Shown: positions 34,382-45,657 of the stretch, in pieces | Numbering within the stretch: position 1 is the stretch's first letter | How the letters are laid out: every line of letters begins with the position of its first letter | Assembly (NCBI GenBank): GCA_030247855.1 | Contig: JAPDRN010000099.1 | Coordinates: forward strand, 62,001 to 126,000 | From: Knufia peltigerae | Taxonomy: Eukaryota > Ascomycota > Eurotiomycetes > Chaetothyriales > Trichomeriaceae | Length of the DNA: 64,000 nucleotides | Direction of reading: 5' to 3' | The notes under the pieces: generated by a model | Database searches by the model: none | Told to the model about the DNA's origin: nothing | What the model saw: only the letters and a program-made list of their open reading frames with translations | Position numbers and translations under genes: made by a program

Positions 34382-35741
34382 GGACGCATCATCTCAGCTG
34401 CCATGGACGCAATGAAGGAAGCGGCATGCGTTAACATCGCATTCCACAACCCCCTATATGGTCGATTGGCCAGACGCCTTTACGAGGTCTAGAGAACCAC
34501 TTCACCTCCTCTGACCTTCCCTCATGCTGATTGACAAACTGTCGGTAGGTATTCGGCTATGAGAAATTCGTGGGCATGACCAGCGGCTCGGAAGCTGTAG
34601 ACGCCGCGGTGAAGATCGCCAGAAAACGGGCCTATGTCGTCAAAGGCATCCGAGATGGTAGCTGCCACATCCTCACGGCGACGGCGTGCTACCATGGCGT
34701 GTCATTGTCGACGACGTCTCTGGCCAACAAGAGGCCTATCCGTAAGGGACACAATGTGGTTTTCCCACAACCTGGGAGCTCCTGGCTTGCTAATGTTTGC
34801 TCAGACTTCAGCCAGTACCTCCCGAATGTCGGATCAACCGCCCCGAGTGGTACGTTGGTTCGCTACGGAGAGATCGACGATCTCCGGAAAGCCGTGTCGG
34901 AAGATGGCGCGAATATCGGTGCATTCATGATCGAGCCCATCCAAGGCTCGGCAGGGTGAGTCGTTTCTCCCGTAATCCACACACGAGTACAGTTTCGTGC
35001 AAGAGGCTGACGCTCCCTAAACAGTATCATAGTCCCTCCAAAGGGCTACCTGGAACAGGTCTCGGCCCTATGCAAAGAATACAACGTGCTATTCATCGCC
35101 GACGAGATCCAAACCGGCTTTGGCAGGGCCGGGTCCAACCTCTGCCACCAACGAGACGGCGTCAAGGCAGACCTGGTGGTGCTGGGCAAGGCCTTGTCCG
35201 GCGGCCTCTACGCCATGTCTGGCGTCATGGGATCTTCAAAGATCATGGACGTCATGTCGCCCTACGAGTAAGTCTCCGTCGTGGTGATGTTTGCATCTAA
35301 CAAGCTCGTGTCTAATGGTAAACTAAAACAGAATCGGCACGACAATGGCAAACACGCCTCCAGGGTGCGCTTCTGCACTGGCCGCACTGGACGTCCTGGT
35401 TGAAGAGAAACTGTCCGGCCGTGCGAATTACCTGGGCGGGCTTTTACTAGACAAGCTACGGTCTTTTCATCAACCTCATGTGATCGATTACTCGGGCAGT
35501 GGTCTGTTCACTGCCGTGGTGGTTGAACAGAAGCCGCCCATGGTCACGGGACGTAGGATTGCTGTTTTACTCGCGCAGAGAGGTGCTCTGGTGAGCGCAA
35601 ATGGTATTGGCAACCGGATCAGGTTCTGTCCACCTTTTGACCATCAGCGAAGAGGATCTCCTGAGGGGCGCGGATATTATAGCCACGGCTTTCAGAGACA
35701 TCGAAGACATGGGCGAGATCCCAGGCGAAGTAGTTGTTTAG
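34382..35741 (+). pseudogene. 5'-truncated, frameshifted ornithine-aminotransferase-like class III aminotransferase
   Basis: Readable exons are about 34385-34486, 34549-34741, 34805-34955, 35025-35267 and 35332-35741. They encode PLP-enzyme blocks GMTSGSEAVDAAVKIARK, GAFMIEPIQGSAG, the PLP-aspartate region LFIADEIQTGFGRAG and the Schiff-base lysine block LVVLGKALSGG. The first readable residues are RIISAAMDAMKEAA, so the N-terminal part, including the usual start, is missing. At 35635-35638 a run of four T shifts the frame; the family-like C-terminus (ISEEDLLRGADIIATAF) continues in the next frame to a TAG at 35739. The gene is therefore broken twice. It lies head to head with the DUR3-like fragment. 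Ornithine as substrate is by family likeness only. Confidence 0.8.
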
Positions 35742-38429
35742 CTGTGTTCTACTCTGATCTTCTAGTGGAAGGATTTCGGATACTGAAGTGGAAAGGGGCT
35801 TCAGCCTTTCCTATTAGATGCAGTTTCCAATTAAACTAAGCCTAAAGTGTTTGTTTTCTTGCAGTAGGATTCATGATAAAACCATCCCACGCTGACATTG
35901 CAAGGCACTGGGTCTCCATTAGGGTCAACTACAGCAAGTCCAGTTATCAAGGACCACTCAATAACAGGTCCACTCGATATTGGTTGGGGAAGTCTGGTTC
36001 AGTGTTTGCCGGCTTATCCTATAGGGTTGGTACGGTTATCAGCGAGAAGACACACGAATTTCGCGCGTATTGCCGCCTTCAATACCCCAGATCCATATAA
36101 CCCCACACTTGGAGAGCTCTATATCATTGACATTGGCTTGATGTCTTGTGAGTCGAGAAAGAGCTCCAGAGCAGAGTGGGTTCGAGTACCGGAAGAGATT
36201 GGAGATCGATCGCTAAGTGTACAACATTGCAAACATGACAATCGTTGATTCAATATCCGGTTTCGCAACCCGACAAACTGCTCAAGAGAACTCAATCAAG
36301 AAAGTCCTTGACAGGTTCCGGCTCGAGAGCTGGTTTCACTCGGGCCAGACGGACGCCTCCAGGGTTCCGAAGACATATCATATTTTCACATCGGAGGGAG
36401 CTTGACAGCACCCAGGAGCGTTGATGGCAATCTCATCCCGGAGAAAGTGCATAGCAGACAATTGACCACTGAAAAGGGATAGTGGCATTCTACAAGCAGC
36501 AAAATTGCAGCAGTTGTACATCAGCGGGCGGGAGCATTCCCATGAGCGAATTGCTGATTATTTGGGAAGGCCTGATAGTAAGGCTGTTCAGAAAAAAAGC
36601 CTCACGGAGGTCCGCTTTGAAGAAGTCATTGGTCAAGCCAAAGTATTTGGTGTTGACCTGGAAAGAACAGGTAAGCTCACTGGACCGTCGCATGGTTTGC
36701 CCATTGTGTTGAGGATCACATGAATGTTTCTGAGCAGGGGTGCGTAACTACTCTCTGGCGGTGAACCATCCAGGAGAGGATATTTTGATTTTCAGCGGTC
36801 TCAAGGCAGCTGGAAGTCGTCCGCGTATGGTTCTCTTACAGAAGTCGGTCACCAATGCGAGTCGGGCTGCTGTCACCGACAAAAAAAGAATAGAAAAAGG
36901 GGGGCCATTTTCCAAGAAGCAAAACTCTAACCTCAAGACCAACCACACGCTGGGTGGTTGACGCTGAGGTCGAGGGAAGTCCCTTATGGAAGGGTTTTCG
37001 TTCTACGACATTCTATTGTTTGTCAAGATACTCATGCCGCCCACAGAAACAGCGAGTGGAAATATTTCTCAAATTTCAAAGACACTGAGCAACGTCTTCG
37101 AATGAACAAATTTGGACCACAACCACTTTTCGAATTGATTTGAGGGACTAACCGAGGACTGAGAAACTGGTCCGAGAAGTCCTATTCGAGTGCCCTCTGC
37201 ATTCAACAGGGTTTATAGCGTCAAATCACCTTCCCGACGACTCAGGGAAGATGGGCTGAGCCCGAGAGCCCTATGAGCTATCTCCATTCGAGCAGTCATC
37301 GTACTCATGTCGCCATCGATTCAAGACCTTGTATAGTTGTGGTGGCTGATACCATTGTCATGCTGCGTCCACCCATTCTCACGCAAGGCAATCAAAACTG
37401 CTGCCCACCGACATTGTACTGCGGGAACGGTCTGGAAAATTGCCGCAAGCAGTCATTCCTTCACTGAGCAGATACTCGTCATGAGCATTACTGACCGCGA
37501 ACCCAGACTCCCACCTATCATGCCACTCAAACCAAAGAGATGAGGGACCATATAAACATATCTCTGACCATCCACAACAAAAAAAGTCAGCAATAGTTGA
37601 TGGAGTCCTTAACGACAAAGCCCATCTTTCGGGCTAGATTGCTTGATCAATACGGTAAGAGTGATTTGAGTTTCAAGGCTCTACTCTCTATCAAAAACTC
37701 CATTCTTCGTCAGCTGGTTAGGCATACTCTCAGGAAACCTTGGTTTTCGAGATTAGATGGAGATAGTGTTGGTATCTCCTATTCAGCACGACTTTGTTAC
37801 TAGAAGGAGTTACAGTGGTATGATGTCCTATCAGCGAAAAGAGGGTACTCGTACGAAAAGCCTGTAAAGAATGGAGTGTTGGCGCGACTGTTGCCGAAAT
37901 ATCTTATCTGGCCCTCTTCTCTTCATATCACTACTCCATTCAGGATACCCCATATAGCCTATATTGAATAGACTATCTCGCCAACTAGCCCAAAGCGGGC
38001 CAATACGGCAGAAGGGATCGACCACAATCCCGATGTCTTCTTCCCGCATCCACCCAGACGGGGCTTTTTGATTAAGTGCCTATCCTTGAATGACGGTAAG
38101 TACTCCGACTAGATCATCGTCAAAGTGTAGCCGTACTCAGATGTGCCAAAGACTTGGCTTCGCTAGTCTTCGACGGATTGTGGTTAAGCGATGAACGCGG
38201 TACAATATCAGATGGGCCGCCGGGTTTCTGCGAGAGAATAGGTGGAATCCTCGCATCAAACCGACCCCAGGTCGACAACAACAGGCCCTCTATCACGACG
38301 GTATTTAATAACTCGGCACAAGAGGCTCAAGTTCGGCTATGCTCTCTAGCAAGGCCAGTACTGTCGTGTGACAAAGTTCAGGTCAAAGTTGTTCATCTTC
38401 CACTGCTAGAGAATTACAACACATACAAC
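35742..38429. other. Decayed 2.7-kb interval inside the accessory segment
   Basis: No intact gene. Several short frames look like gene remnants rather than random sequence: 36230-36405 (plus strand, TIVDSISGFATRQTAQENS) and, after stops, 36505-36670 (GREHSHERIADYLGRPDS followed by a good GTAAGC donor and a CAG acceptor near 36738). I do not recognise the family. Another remnant-like stretch reads on the minus strand near 37900-38049 (WRDSLFNIGYMGYPEWSSD). Base composition is close to even, without strong AT enrichment. Confidence 0.5.
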
Positions 38430-40167
38430 ATGAGCCACAACCAGGACAATATCGCCTCGACGGGGCAAGACACAGAGATGGTCGTCCTCGATGGCAAGAT
38501 GGACGGGCTTCGTACCCATGCTGATGCGGCCCTGGGCTTTCTCGAGACTCACGAGAACTTCACATACACCGAAGAAGATGAGAAGGCGGTTCTGTGGAAA
38601 ATCGACAAGGTTTTGGTCCCACTGGTGAGTACTTCAAGAGCCCAAGATGGTGTTTCTATGCTAGTACTTCGGAAAACCGACTGACGGGGAATGACTGCAG
38701 ATGATGGGATCGTATATCATCCAGTACATGGATAAGAGTGTCATGTCGCAGACTGCCATCTATGATCTGTTCACGAGCCTGGGACTTGTTGGCCAACAGT
38801 ACTCTTGGTGCTCGTAAGTGGTCTAGACAAGCAGCCGCGGCGGCAACTATTATCAAAAAAGAGAAACAACAATAATAACTATTATGGCAGTGCGATATTC
38901 TATTTCGGCTATCTATCTTTCCAACCCGTCCTTGCACGTCTGCTCAACTATGTGCCTCTGGGACGATTCGTTGCGTACACTTCGCTGGCCTGGGCGTGTC
39001 TCTTGTTTTGCACGGCCGGAGCCTACAATTTCACCGGCATGATGATTGTGAGATTCTTCCTCGGCGTTGCCGAAGGCGGTATTTCGCCAGCATTCGTTTT
39101 GATCACCGGCGCATGGTACAAGAAGAACGAGATTCCCCTGCGCATCACCATCTGGTACTGCGGCAATGGCGTGGCCAACATACTGCAAGCTTTCATTGCA
39201 TACGGATGCGGCCACATCACCAACACCGGAATCGCCGTGTGGAGGTGGTTTTTCATCATCTTCGGCCTCATCGGTCTCATCTGGGCCTGCGTGGTGTGGC
39301 TCTACTTTCCCGACAGCCCCATTACCGCCAAATTCCTCAACGAGCGTGAACGAACCATTGCTATCGAACGCCTTCGTGACAATCGTACTGGTATCCGAAA
39401 TACAGAGTTCAAGAAGGGGCAGCTGAAGGAAGCGTTACTGGATGTCAAGGTCTGGTACGGGTTCTTCTACGCTATTGCTTGTATCGTGCCCTCCACGTCA
39501 GTTGCAAACTTCGGCGGGCTCATCATCAAAGGTATGAGATCCATCAGGAGTATGCTCTGGAGGCAAAACTGACTAGAGCCTAGGTCTTGGCTTCGGAACA
39601 TTTCAGACGTCGCTTCTCTCGTGCCCTTTAGGGGTTGTTGAAGACATTGCTCTTCTAATAACCGGATACATCGCTTTCAGTTATCCCAATATGCGGTGCC
39701 TTATGCAGTTCTTTTGTAACATACCTGCTGTGGTGGGTTCGGTGCTTGTGTACACGCTGCCCACGTCCAACAAGGCCGGCAGACTGGTGTCTTTTTACAT
39801 CACACAATTCACAAACGGGTCGCTACCTATGATGATGGCGCTCACGACAACCAACATCGCAGGCCACACCAAGAGATCCGTGGCCACATCGCTCATGTTC
39901 GTTGGCTACTGCGTCGGGTTCATCATTGGACCTCAGTTCTTCCTTAGCTCGGAAGCTCCAAAATATTCCACCGGGTTCAAAACCATGATCATCCTGTTTG
40001 CCGTTTCATCATTGGCCCCGCTTGGCTATCTTACCTATGCGAGGTATCAGAACAGGCAAAAGGCCAAGTTCTTGGAACAAAGTGGCGAGGCAAACGTTCA
40101 CATCCAAAACGAAGAGTTCTTGGATATGACCGATAAGCAGCAGTCGCATTTCTTTTATGTGACATAG
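38430..40167 (+). CDS. MFS transporter, allantoate permease (DAL5/TNA1-like, anion:cation symporter) family
   Basis: Exons 38430-38624, 38701-38813, 38891-39531 and 39584-40167 give 510 aa with no internal stop and canonical splice sites. About 12 membrane spans can be traced. The first block DKVLVPLMMGSYIIQYMDKSVMSQTAIYDL, usual for Dal5-type permeases, is followed by FLGVAEGGISPAF and ITGAWYKKNEIPLR, then PQFFLSSEAPKY near the end. Members import carboxylates such as allantoate, nicotinate, ureidosuccinate or pantothenate at the plasma membrane; the substrate here is unknown. It is the only intact gene in the segment between the two promoter modules. Intron 3 GTATGA...TAG joins GLIIKG to LGFGTFQTS. 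Confidence 0.9.
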
Positions 40168-40651
40168 AATGGATCTGCTGGTGGGTGCTGGTTAGGCTTG
40201 TCCGAGGTGTTGAGCCTGCTAAACAAAGGGACTGAAGATAGGTAATGAATATGCCAGAAACGGAATTGTTGCCCAATACAGCGTATTATTTAACCTGCAC
40301 AGTAGACTTATGTTGAGATAGCCTTGATTTGATCCACACGTCTGAAGCTCCTTGGATCACGCTGTGATGTTCAGCGAAAGGCTGGAGAATTGGGCGTAAA
40401 GCGGCACTGGACCGCAACAATGAAATCCCTGTTCGGGTCGATACATGGAGTATTCTATGCAACCACTTTACACTTCCGTTTCACGTGACTACGCGTCCTG
40501 GCGCTAGGCAGTTGCTGCCTTGTGCCTTGATGGACCCTGCATTCAATCGCCATTTCATTGGGAAATCTCGAGATCACCACCCGTCCTTTTTCCCATCCTC
40601 CCTTTTCGCCTTATCCTCGCCATCTCCCGCTTCTCTCGCTCAACAGCCAAC
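40168..40651. promoter_or_regulatory. RAD16 upstream region and right edge of the accessory segment
   Basis: 484 bp with the MFS 3' UTR and the RAD16 promoter, including the module at 40457-40506. A pyrimidine-rich leader (about 40575-40640) precedes the RAD16 start. Confidence 0.6.
40457..40506 (+). promoter_or_regulatory. RAD16-side copy of the composite promoter module
   Basis: Contains CCACTTTACAC, TTTCACGTGACT and ACGCGTCCT in the same order and on the same strand as 33088-33135, about 145-195 bp ahead of the RAD16 start. In this copy the third block contains a perfect ACGCGT cell-cycle box (40491-40496), whereas the RAD7 copy has GCGCGT. Confidence 0.85.
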
Positions 40652-43625
40652 ATGGTGGCGAGAAAACGGTCGACGAGGTCTGCAACCTCAAAGAGAACGT
40701 CCTGTATGCACCTCTGCTGAGATTCAAGTATCTCTTAACTAAACTGACCATTACGACAGCCTCGAAAATTGCCACTGCAGAACCCTCCCTGCCCGCTCCA
40801 AAACCACCTCCCAGACGCAGTGCCAGAACGTCGAATGTTACCGAGATTCCTGACTCTGATGAGGTAGAAGAGATCTTGCCCTCTGATCTCAAGCCCAAGA
40901 CCAACTTTCAGGGAGTCTTCATTCCTACCTCAATTAAGAATCGGGGTGAACCCAACGCATCTACCGGCCCTTCCTCGATCGCTGATTCCCTAGAGTCCAA
41001 TTATGAAACTCCTGCTACAAGCACTGTCCCCACACCAAACGCTGCGGAGTATCAACCCAAGGCAACTATTTCTGCGACTACTCGAGCACTAGAACTGCGC
41101 TCCTCGGAATATTCTCTGAAGCCAGGCTCGTCACGAAAACGATCTGGTAAAGAGGTTCAACATCCAGAAGAAGATGCAGATGAGGAACTTGCTCGTGCCT
41201 TACAAGCAGAAGAATACGAAGCAGCGGCCGTTAGTGACGACTCTGATGCTCAGCCATTGTCAAAGCGTCGTCGCACTGAGGCACATGTAATTCCGGACAG
41301 CGATGATAGTGACGTCGATGTCCCTCGTTCCATCCTGCCACGCAAAAGACTCCCTGATCAGCTAAATGCTGGACCATCTGCCCAGGCAGGCGTGTCTCTT
41401 GTCGACTCAGAACTATCGTCACTTGGTTCTTTCAGTGATATAGATGAATTCGACTCTGATGATTTTTCTCTTGAGGATTCCACTGATGCGAGCGTCGACC
41501 TTGACGGTAATGAAGTTACAGCACCACCGACAAATTCTCGAAGTCTCTACGCAAGACCGCATCGGAGAAGACGCGGCTGGTCTCCTTCTCTCCTCATGGA
41601 TCCTCAGAAACGACGAGCCAAGCGAGAACGCGATAAGCTCGAAAAGGCACATCCTGAGATCAAGACTATGTGGGATGACCTTCAAGGTATTCAACCGATC
41701 AAACCCGTTCCTGCTGATCAACCAGCCGGCATCAATCGCAAGTTGAAACCCTTTCAGTTGGAAGGCTTGGACTGGATGATCAAGCAAGAAAAGTCTACTT
41801 GGAAGGGAGGTCTGCTCGGCGATGAGATGGGTATGGGAAAGACAATTCAAGCTGTCAGCTTAATCATGTCCGACTGGCCTGCCAAAAATCCAAGTCTTGT
41901 CGTTGTCCCACCCGTCGCTCTCATGCAGTGGCAATCTGAGATCACCGACTACACCAGCGGAAAGCTCAAGGTGCTTGTGTATCACACTTCTGCCAATCCC
42001 AAGTGCAAACTCATGACAGTGAAAGACCTAAAGAAGTATGATGTGATTATGGTTTCCTATTCCGGGCTCGAGTCAATGTATCGCAAACAGCACACGGGCT
42101 GGAATCGCAATGATGGGATTGTCAAAGAGGACAGCGTGCTACATGCGATCAAGTTTCATCGGCTCATCCTTGACGAAGCTCACAGCATCAAGTCTCGCAC
42201 CACGGGTGTCGCCAAAGCCTGTTTTGCGCTGAAGTCTGAGTACAAGTGGTGTTTATCCGGCACTCCAGTTCAGAACCGCATCGGAGAATTCTTCTCTCTC
42301 CTTCGGTTCCTTGAGGTGATGCCTTTCGCTTGCTACTTTTGCAAGCAATGCAAGTGTCGACAGCTCCATTGGAGTCAAGACAGTCTGAAGATGTGTACTT
42401 CTTGCAAGCACAGCGGTTTCAGCCACGTGTCTGTTTTCAACCAAGAAATCTTGAATCCAATCACCCAGAACGAAGACACCACACTGAGAAAAAAGGGTTT
42501 GGAGAAGCTGCGCTTCATCACTGATCGTATCATGTTGCGTCGAATGAAGCGTGACCACACATCTTCTATGGAACTTCCGCCAAAGGACGTCATCATCCAC
42601 AACGACTTTTTTGGTGAGATGGAACGTGACTTCTCACAGAGCATCATGTCCAATTCCACGCGCAAATTTGACACCTATGTGGCTCAAGGTGTCATGTTGA
42701 ACAACTATGCCAACATTTTTGGTCTCATCATGCAAATGAGACAAGTTGCGAATCACCCAGATCTGATCCTGCGCCGTAATGCGGAGGAGGGCCAGAACAT
42801 CTTGGTGTGCTGCATCTGCGACGAACCTGCAGAAGATGCCATTCGCTCCAAATGTCACCACGAATTCTGTCGCCAATGTGCCAAGGCATACGTGCTATCT
42901 TGTGATGGCAGTGGAGGCGATGCTGACTGTCCCCGATGTCACATCCCTCTCCAGATTGACTGGGAACAGCCAGAAATTGAGCAAGATGAGGAGACGGTAA
43001 AAAAGTCATCCATCATCAATCGCATCAAGATGGACGACTGGACTTCATCAACCAAGATTGAGATGCTGGTCTATGACCTTTATAAACTCCGAAGCAAGAA
43101 GCAGACCCACAAGAGTATTGTATTCTCACAGTTCACGTCAATGCTGCAGTTGGTTCAGTGGCGTCTCCAGAAGTCTGGCTTCTCCACCGTTCTACTTGAT
43201 GGCAGCATGAGCCCTGCTCAGAGACAAAAGTCGATTGACCACTTCATGAACAACGTTGATTGTGAGGTATTCTTGGTCTCACTCAAAGCTGGCGGTGTTG
43301 CTCTCAACCTCACCGAAGCAAGTCGAGTTTACATTATCGATCCGTAAGTCTCCTTCGTTCTCTAGAGTTTGCAATGTTCTTGCTAATGTTTGACAGATGG
43401 TGGAACCCAGCTGCGGAGTGGCAGTCAGCAGATCGTTGCCATCGTATTGGCCAACGTCGGCCTTGTGTTATCACACGGCTCGTCATTGAAGATTCAGTCG
43501 AGTCAAGAATGGTCTTGCTTCAAGAAAAGAAGGCAAACATGATCAATGGAACTGTCAACAACGATCAAGTTGCTTTGGACAAATTGACACCAGAAGACAT
43601 GCAATTCTTGTTCCGCGGAAGTTGA
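40652..43625 (+). CDS. RAD16: Nucleotide excision repair ATPase/ubiquitin ligase RAD16
   Basis: Exons 40652-40703, 40760-43343 and 43397-43625 give 954 aa. The start [15 protein letters not shown] fits the basic N-terminus of Rad16. SNF2 ATPase motifs: [12 protein letters not shown] (about 370), [11 protein letters not shown] (about 487), [10 protein letters not shown], and helicase-C blocks [27 protein letters not shown], and [21 protein letters not shown] restored by the last splice. Between the two helicase halves are the Cys-rich CYFCKQCKC...CTSCKHSG insert and a RING finger ([28 protein letters not shown]...CPRC, about 700-745), both typical of Rad16. It partners RAD7 in global-genome excision repair. 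Acidic SIM-like repeats ([14 protein letters not shown]) lie in the N-terminal third. Confidence 0.97.
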
Positions 43626-45657
43626 TCGGCTTGTCAACAATGAAGTCTGGAAAGGCTGGACCAGACGATGAAGAAATGCATTGAGCTGGCTTGCTCTGCA
43701 TGAAATACGACGAATTATGGTGATGTATAATGATCCCGACGAAGAGTGTATGATATGGCGAAGATGGCGAAAAGGCACCACTCTCTGATGAGGGAGAAGA
43801 CAGGCCGCATGATATTGCAAGTCCAAAGCTGGAGCGGAAATACGGTTTATTTTTCTCATGAAGCAAGACTCAAGACGGCAATTAGAGCGGGCAGCCCAGC
43901 AGTTGAATTAGATGTGTAGAGCTAGATAAGACAGAGCAAAAGTATTATGTTATTTCCGAGTTGATTTTATTGTGTCAAAGTTGATTGGTTGCGTACCTAC
44001 TACATCGAATGACATGTCAACCACGGAATGGATAAAGAACACTTGCAACTCTCTCCTAGTTCATCGTTCGTTGAAGTCTTTCTTATGAGGTCGACCATGT
44101 TGGGGGAGGATATATCATTTCAGTCACATAATCACGCGAGAGAGAGGGGGTGAGAGGAAGAGAGGGAGGGAGCAATGTTGTCCGGAGACCGGACGGGGGT
44201 TGAAGGGTCCAATATTCAGGGTACCAGTAGTCCACGTCCTTTTAGTTCTCAAGAATAGGTAGGTACATTGAATGAAATGAGAAAGAAAGAGACACGAGAA
44301 GTTGTGCAGGTAATTGTAGAGAGTGTGTGAATGTGATTGTGTCTAGAAAAATAGACACTTTGACAGGTAAAGATGAGAGGTACTCTGTAAGGGAAGAACA
44401 AAACGAGTTCCGATTATTATTTAATCTTTCTATATACAATCTGTATACGGATACCTAGGTATAAATACTCTGTCGTATGTACACACCATGGTTTCGGATT
44501 GTTTTTTTTTGGTTGATATATTGATCCAAGTTCCATGCTTCGTGCCCGTGTTGTCAATGATGGCAAGAGTCTTTGCAAAGAGTCTTTGACAGTCGAGCAT
44601 CCACCATTCGAGAATATAAGAAGAAACAATGAATGTCAAAAACACAAAAAAAAAGGGCAAGGTTAGATATGTATTGTAAAGATAGCTGTCATCACCAAAA
44701 AGGTCTTGTACTACGAATTGTATATCATACTCGTTCACCCCCATCTCCCTCTCAATCACACACACACACACACACTCTCTCTGTCTCTCTCTCTCACGTA
44801 CTCACTCACTCACACACACTTTGACACACTTTGGTACAACAATAACGACCCCCCCTCCCTCTCAAAGAACGCAGACAACATACCTAAAGCAACCAAATCA
44901 CATACATGGCCAGAATGTCATAAAAAGTAGAACCAAGATTTTGTACCTAGGTAGGCAAAAGCGTATCAAAGACCAACCTCGAACAAAAGACCCCGACCCC
45001 CGAACAGAAACAGAAATTAAAACCGACTGGATCATTCTTGTCAAAACTGTGGCAACCGTCTCTTGTGTGCGCGTGCGTGCGTGTTGGTGTGTTCTTGACG
45101 CACGGCCTTTCACGAATCTTTCTTCGTCTAACCCTTGGAGGAACGGAGTAGTACGAGGGAAGCGGCCATACAGATCGAAAGACCGACATCGACAAGGTCG
45201 AAATTACTCGTACAACCAGAAAAAACTTCGAGACGAGAGACACCGATTTATGCAGGGGAGGCGAAGTAGGATCATGGTGAAGCATCAAGCATGAAGCAAT
45301 GTTGAATAATCTTGATTTGATGATCATTTCGAACCGACGTACCAATTCGTGTCGTACCGATCATGAACTGCTGCTACTCCTGCTGCCGCAGCAATTTGAA
45401 AAAAAGAGTCTCGTGAGCCTCGTAGAGCGCCCCCCTGATAGCAAAAAAAGAGAATGCCCACGCATACACACACAAAACCCCGCAAGAAAATCGTCCTGTC
45501 TCACCAAGAAATAACCTTCTACTGAACGACCAACAAACTCACACCTCAAGCCCCTAAGCTCTATTGTTGATGCCTCATGCTCCGACAATGATCCTCTCGA
45601 GTCATTCGATATCATCAAACGAATAACCTTTTGTGCGCCTGGACCGACTGTTGTCTC
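43626..45657. other. Long convergent intergenic region with microsatellites
   Basis: 2.0 kb between the 3' ends of RAD16 and the cyclin gene. It holds a CA/CT microsatellite and purine- or A-rich tracts. Open frames are short and compositionally driven by the repeats; I support no gene. The cyclin may have a long 3' UTR here. Confidence 0.5.
44757..44818 (+). repeat. (CA)n/(CT)n compound microsatellite
   Basis: About nine CA units (44757-44774), then CT units with a few interruptions, then CACT and CA units to about 44818. Confidence 0.9.

Noticed and set aside
35742..38429. Transposon or repeat-induced-mutation relic
   Set aside because: No terminal repeats, transposase or reverse transcriptase motifs were seen, and there is no obvious TpA-rich, AT-skewed RIP signature by eye.
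33379..40167. Secondary-metabolite or catabolic gene cluster
   Set aside because: Only one gene of the segment is intact and there is no backbone enzyme, regulator or oxidoreductase set; remnants suggest a nitrogen-compound module at best.
44700..45300. Short frames across the CA/CT microsatellite region
   Set aside because: Their Thr/His/Ser/Leu runs come from the dinucleotide repeats, not from a gene.
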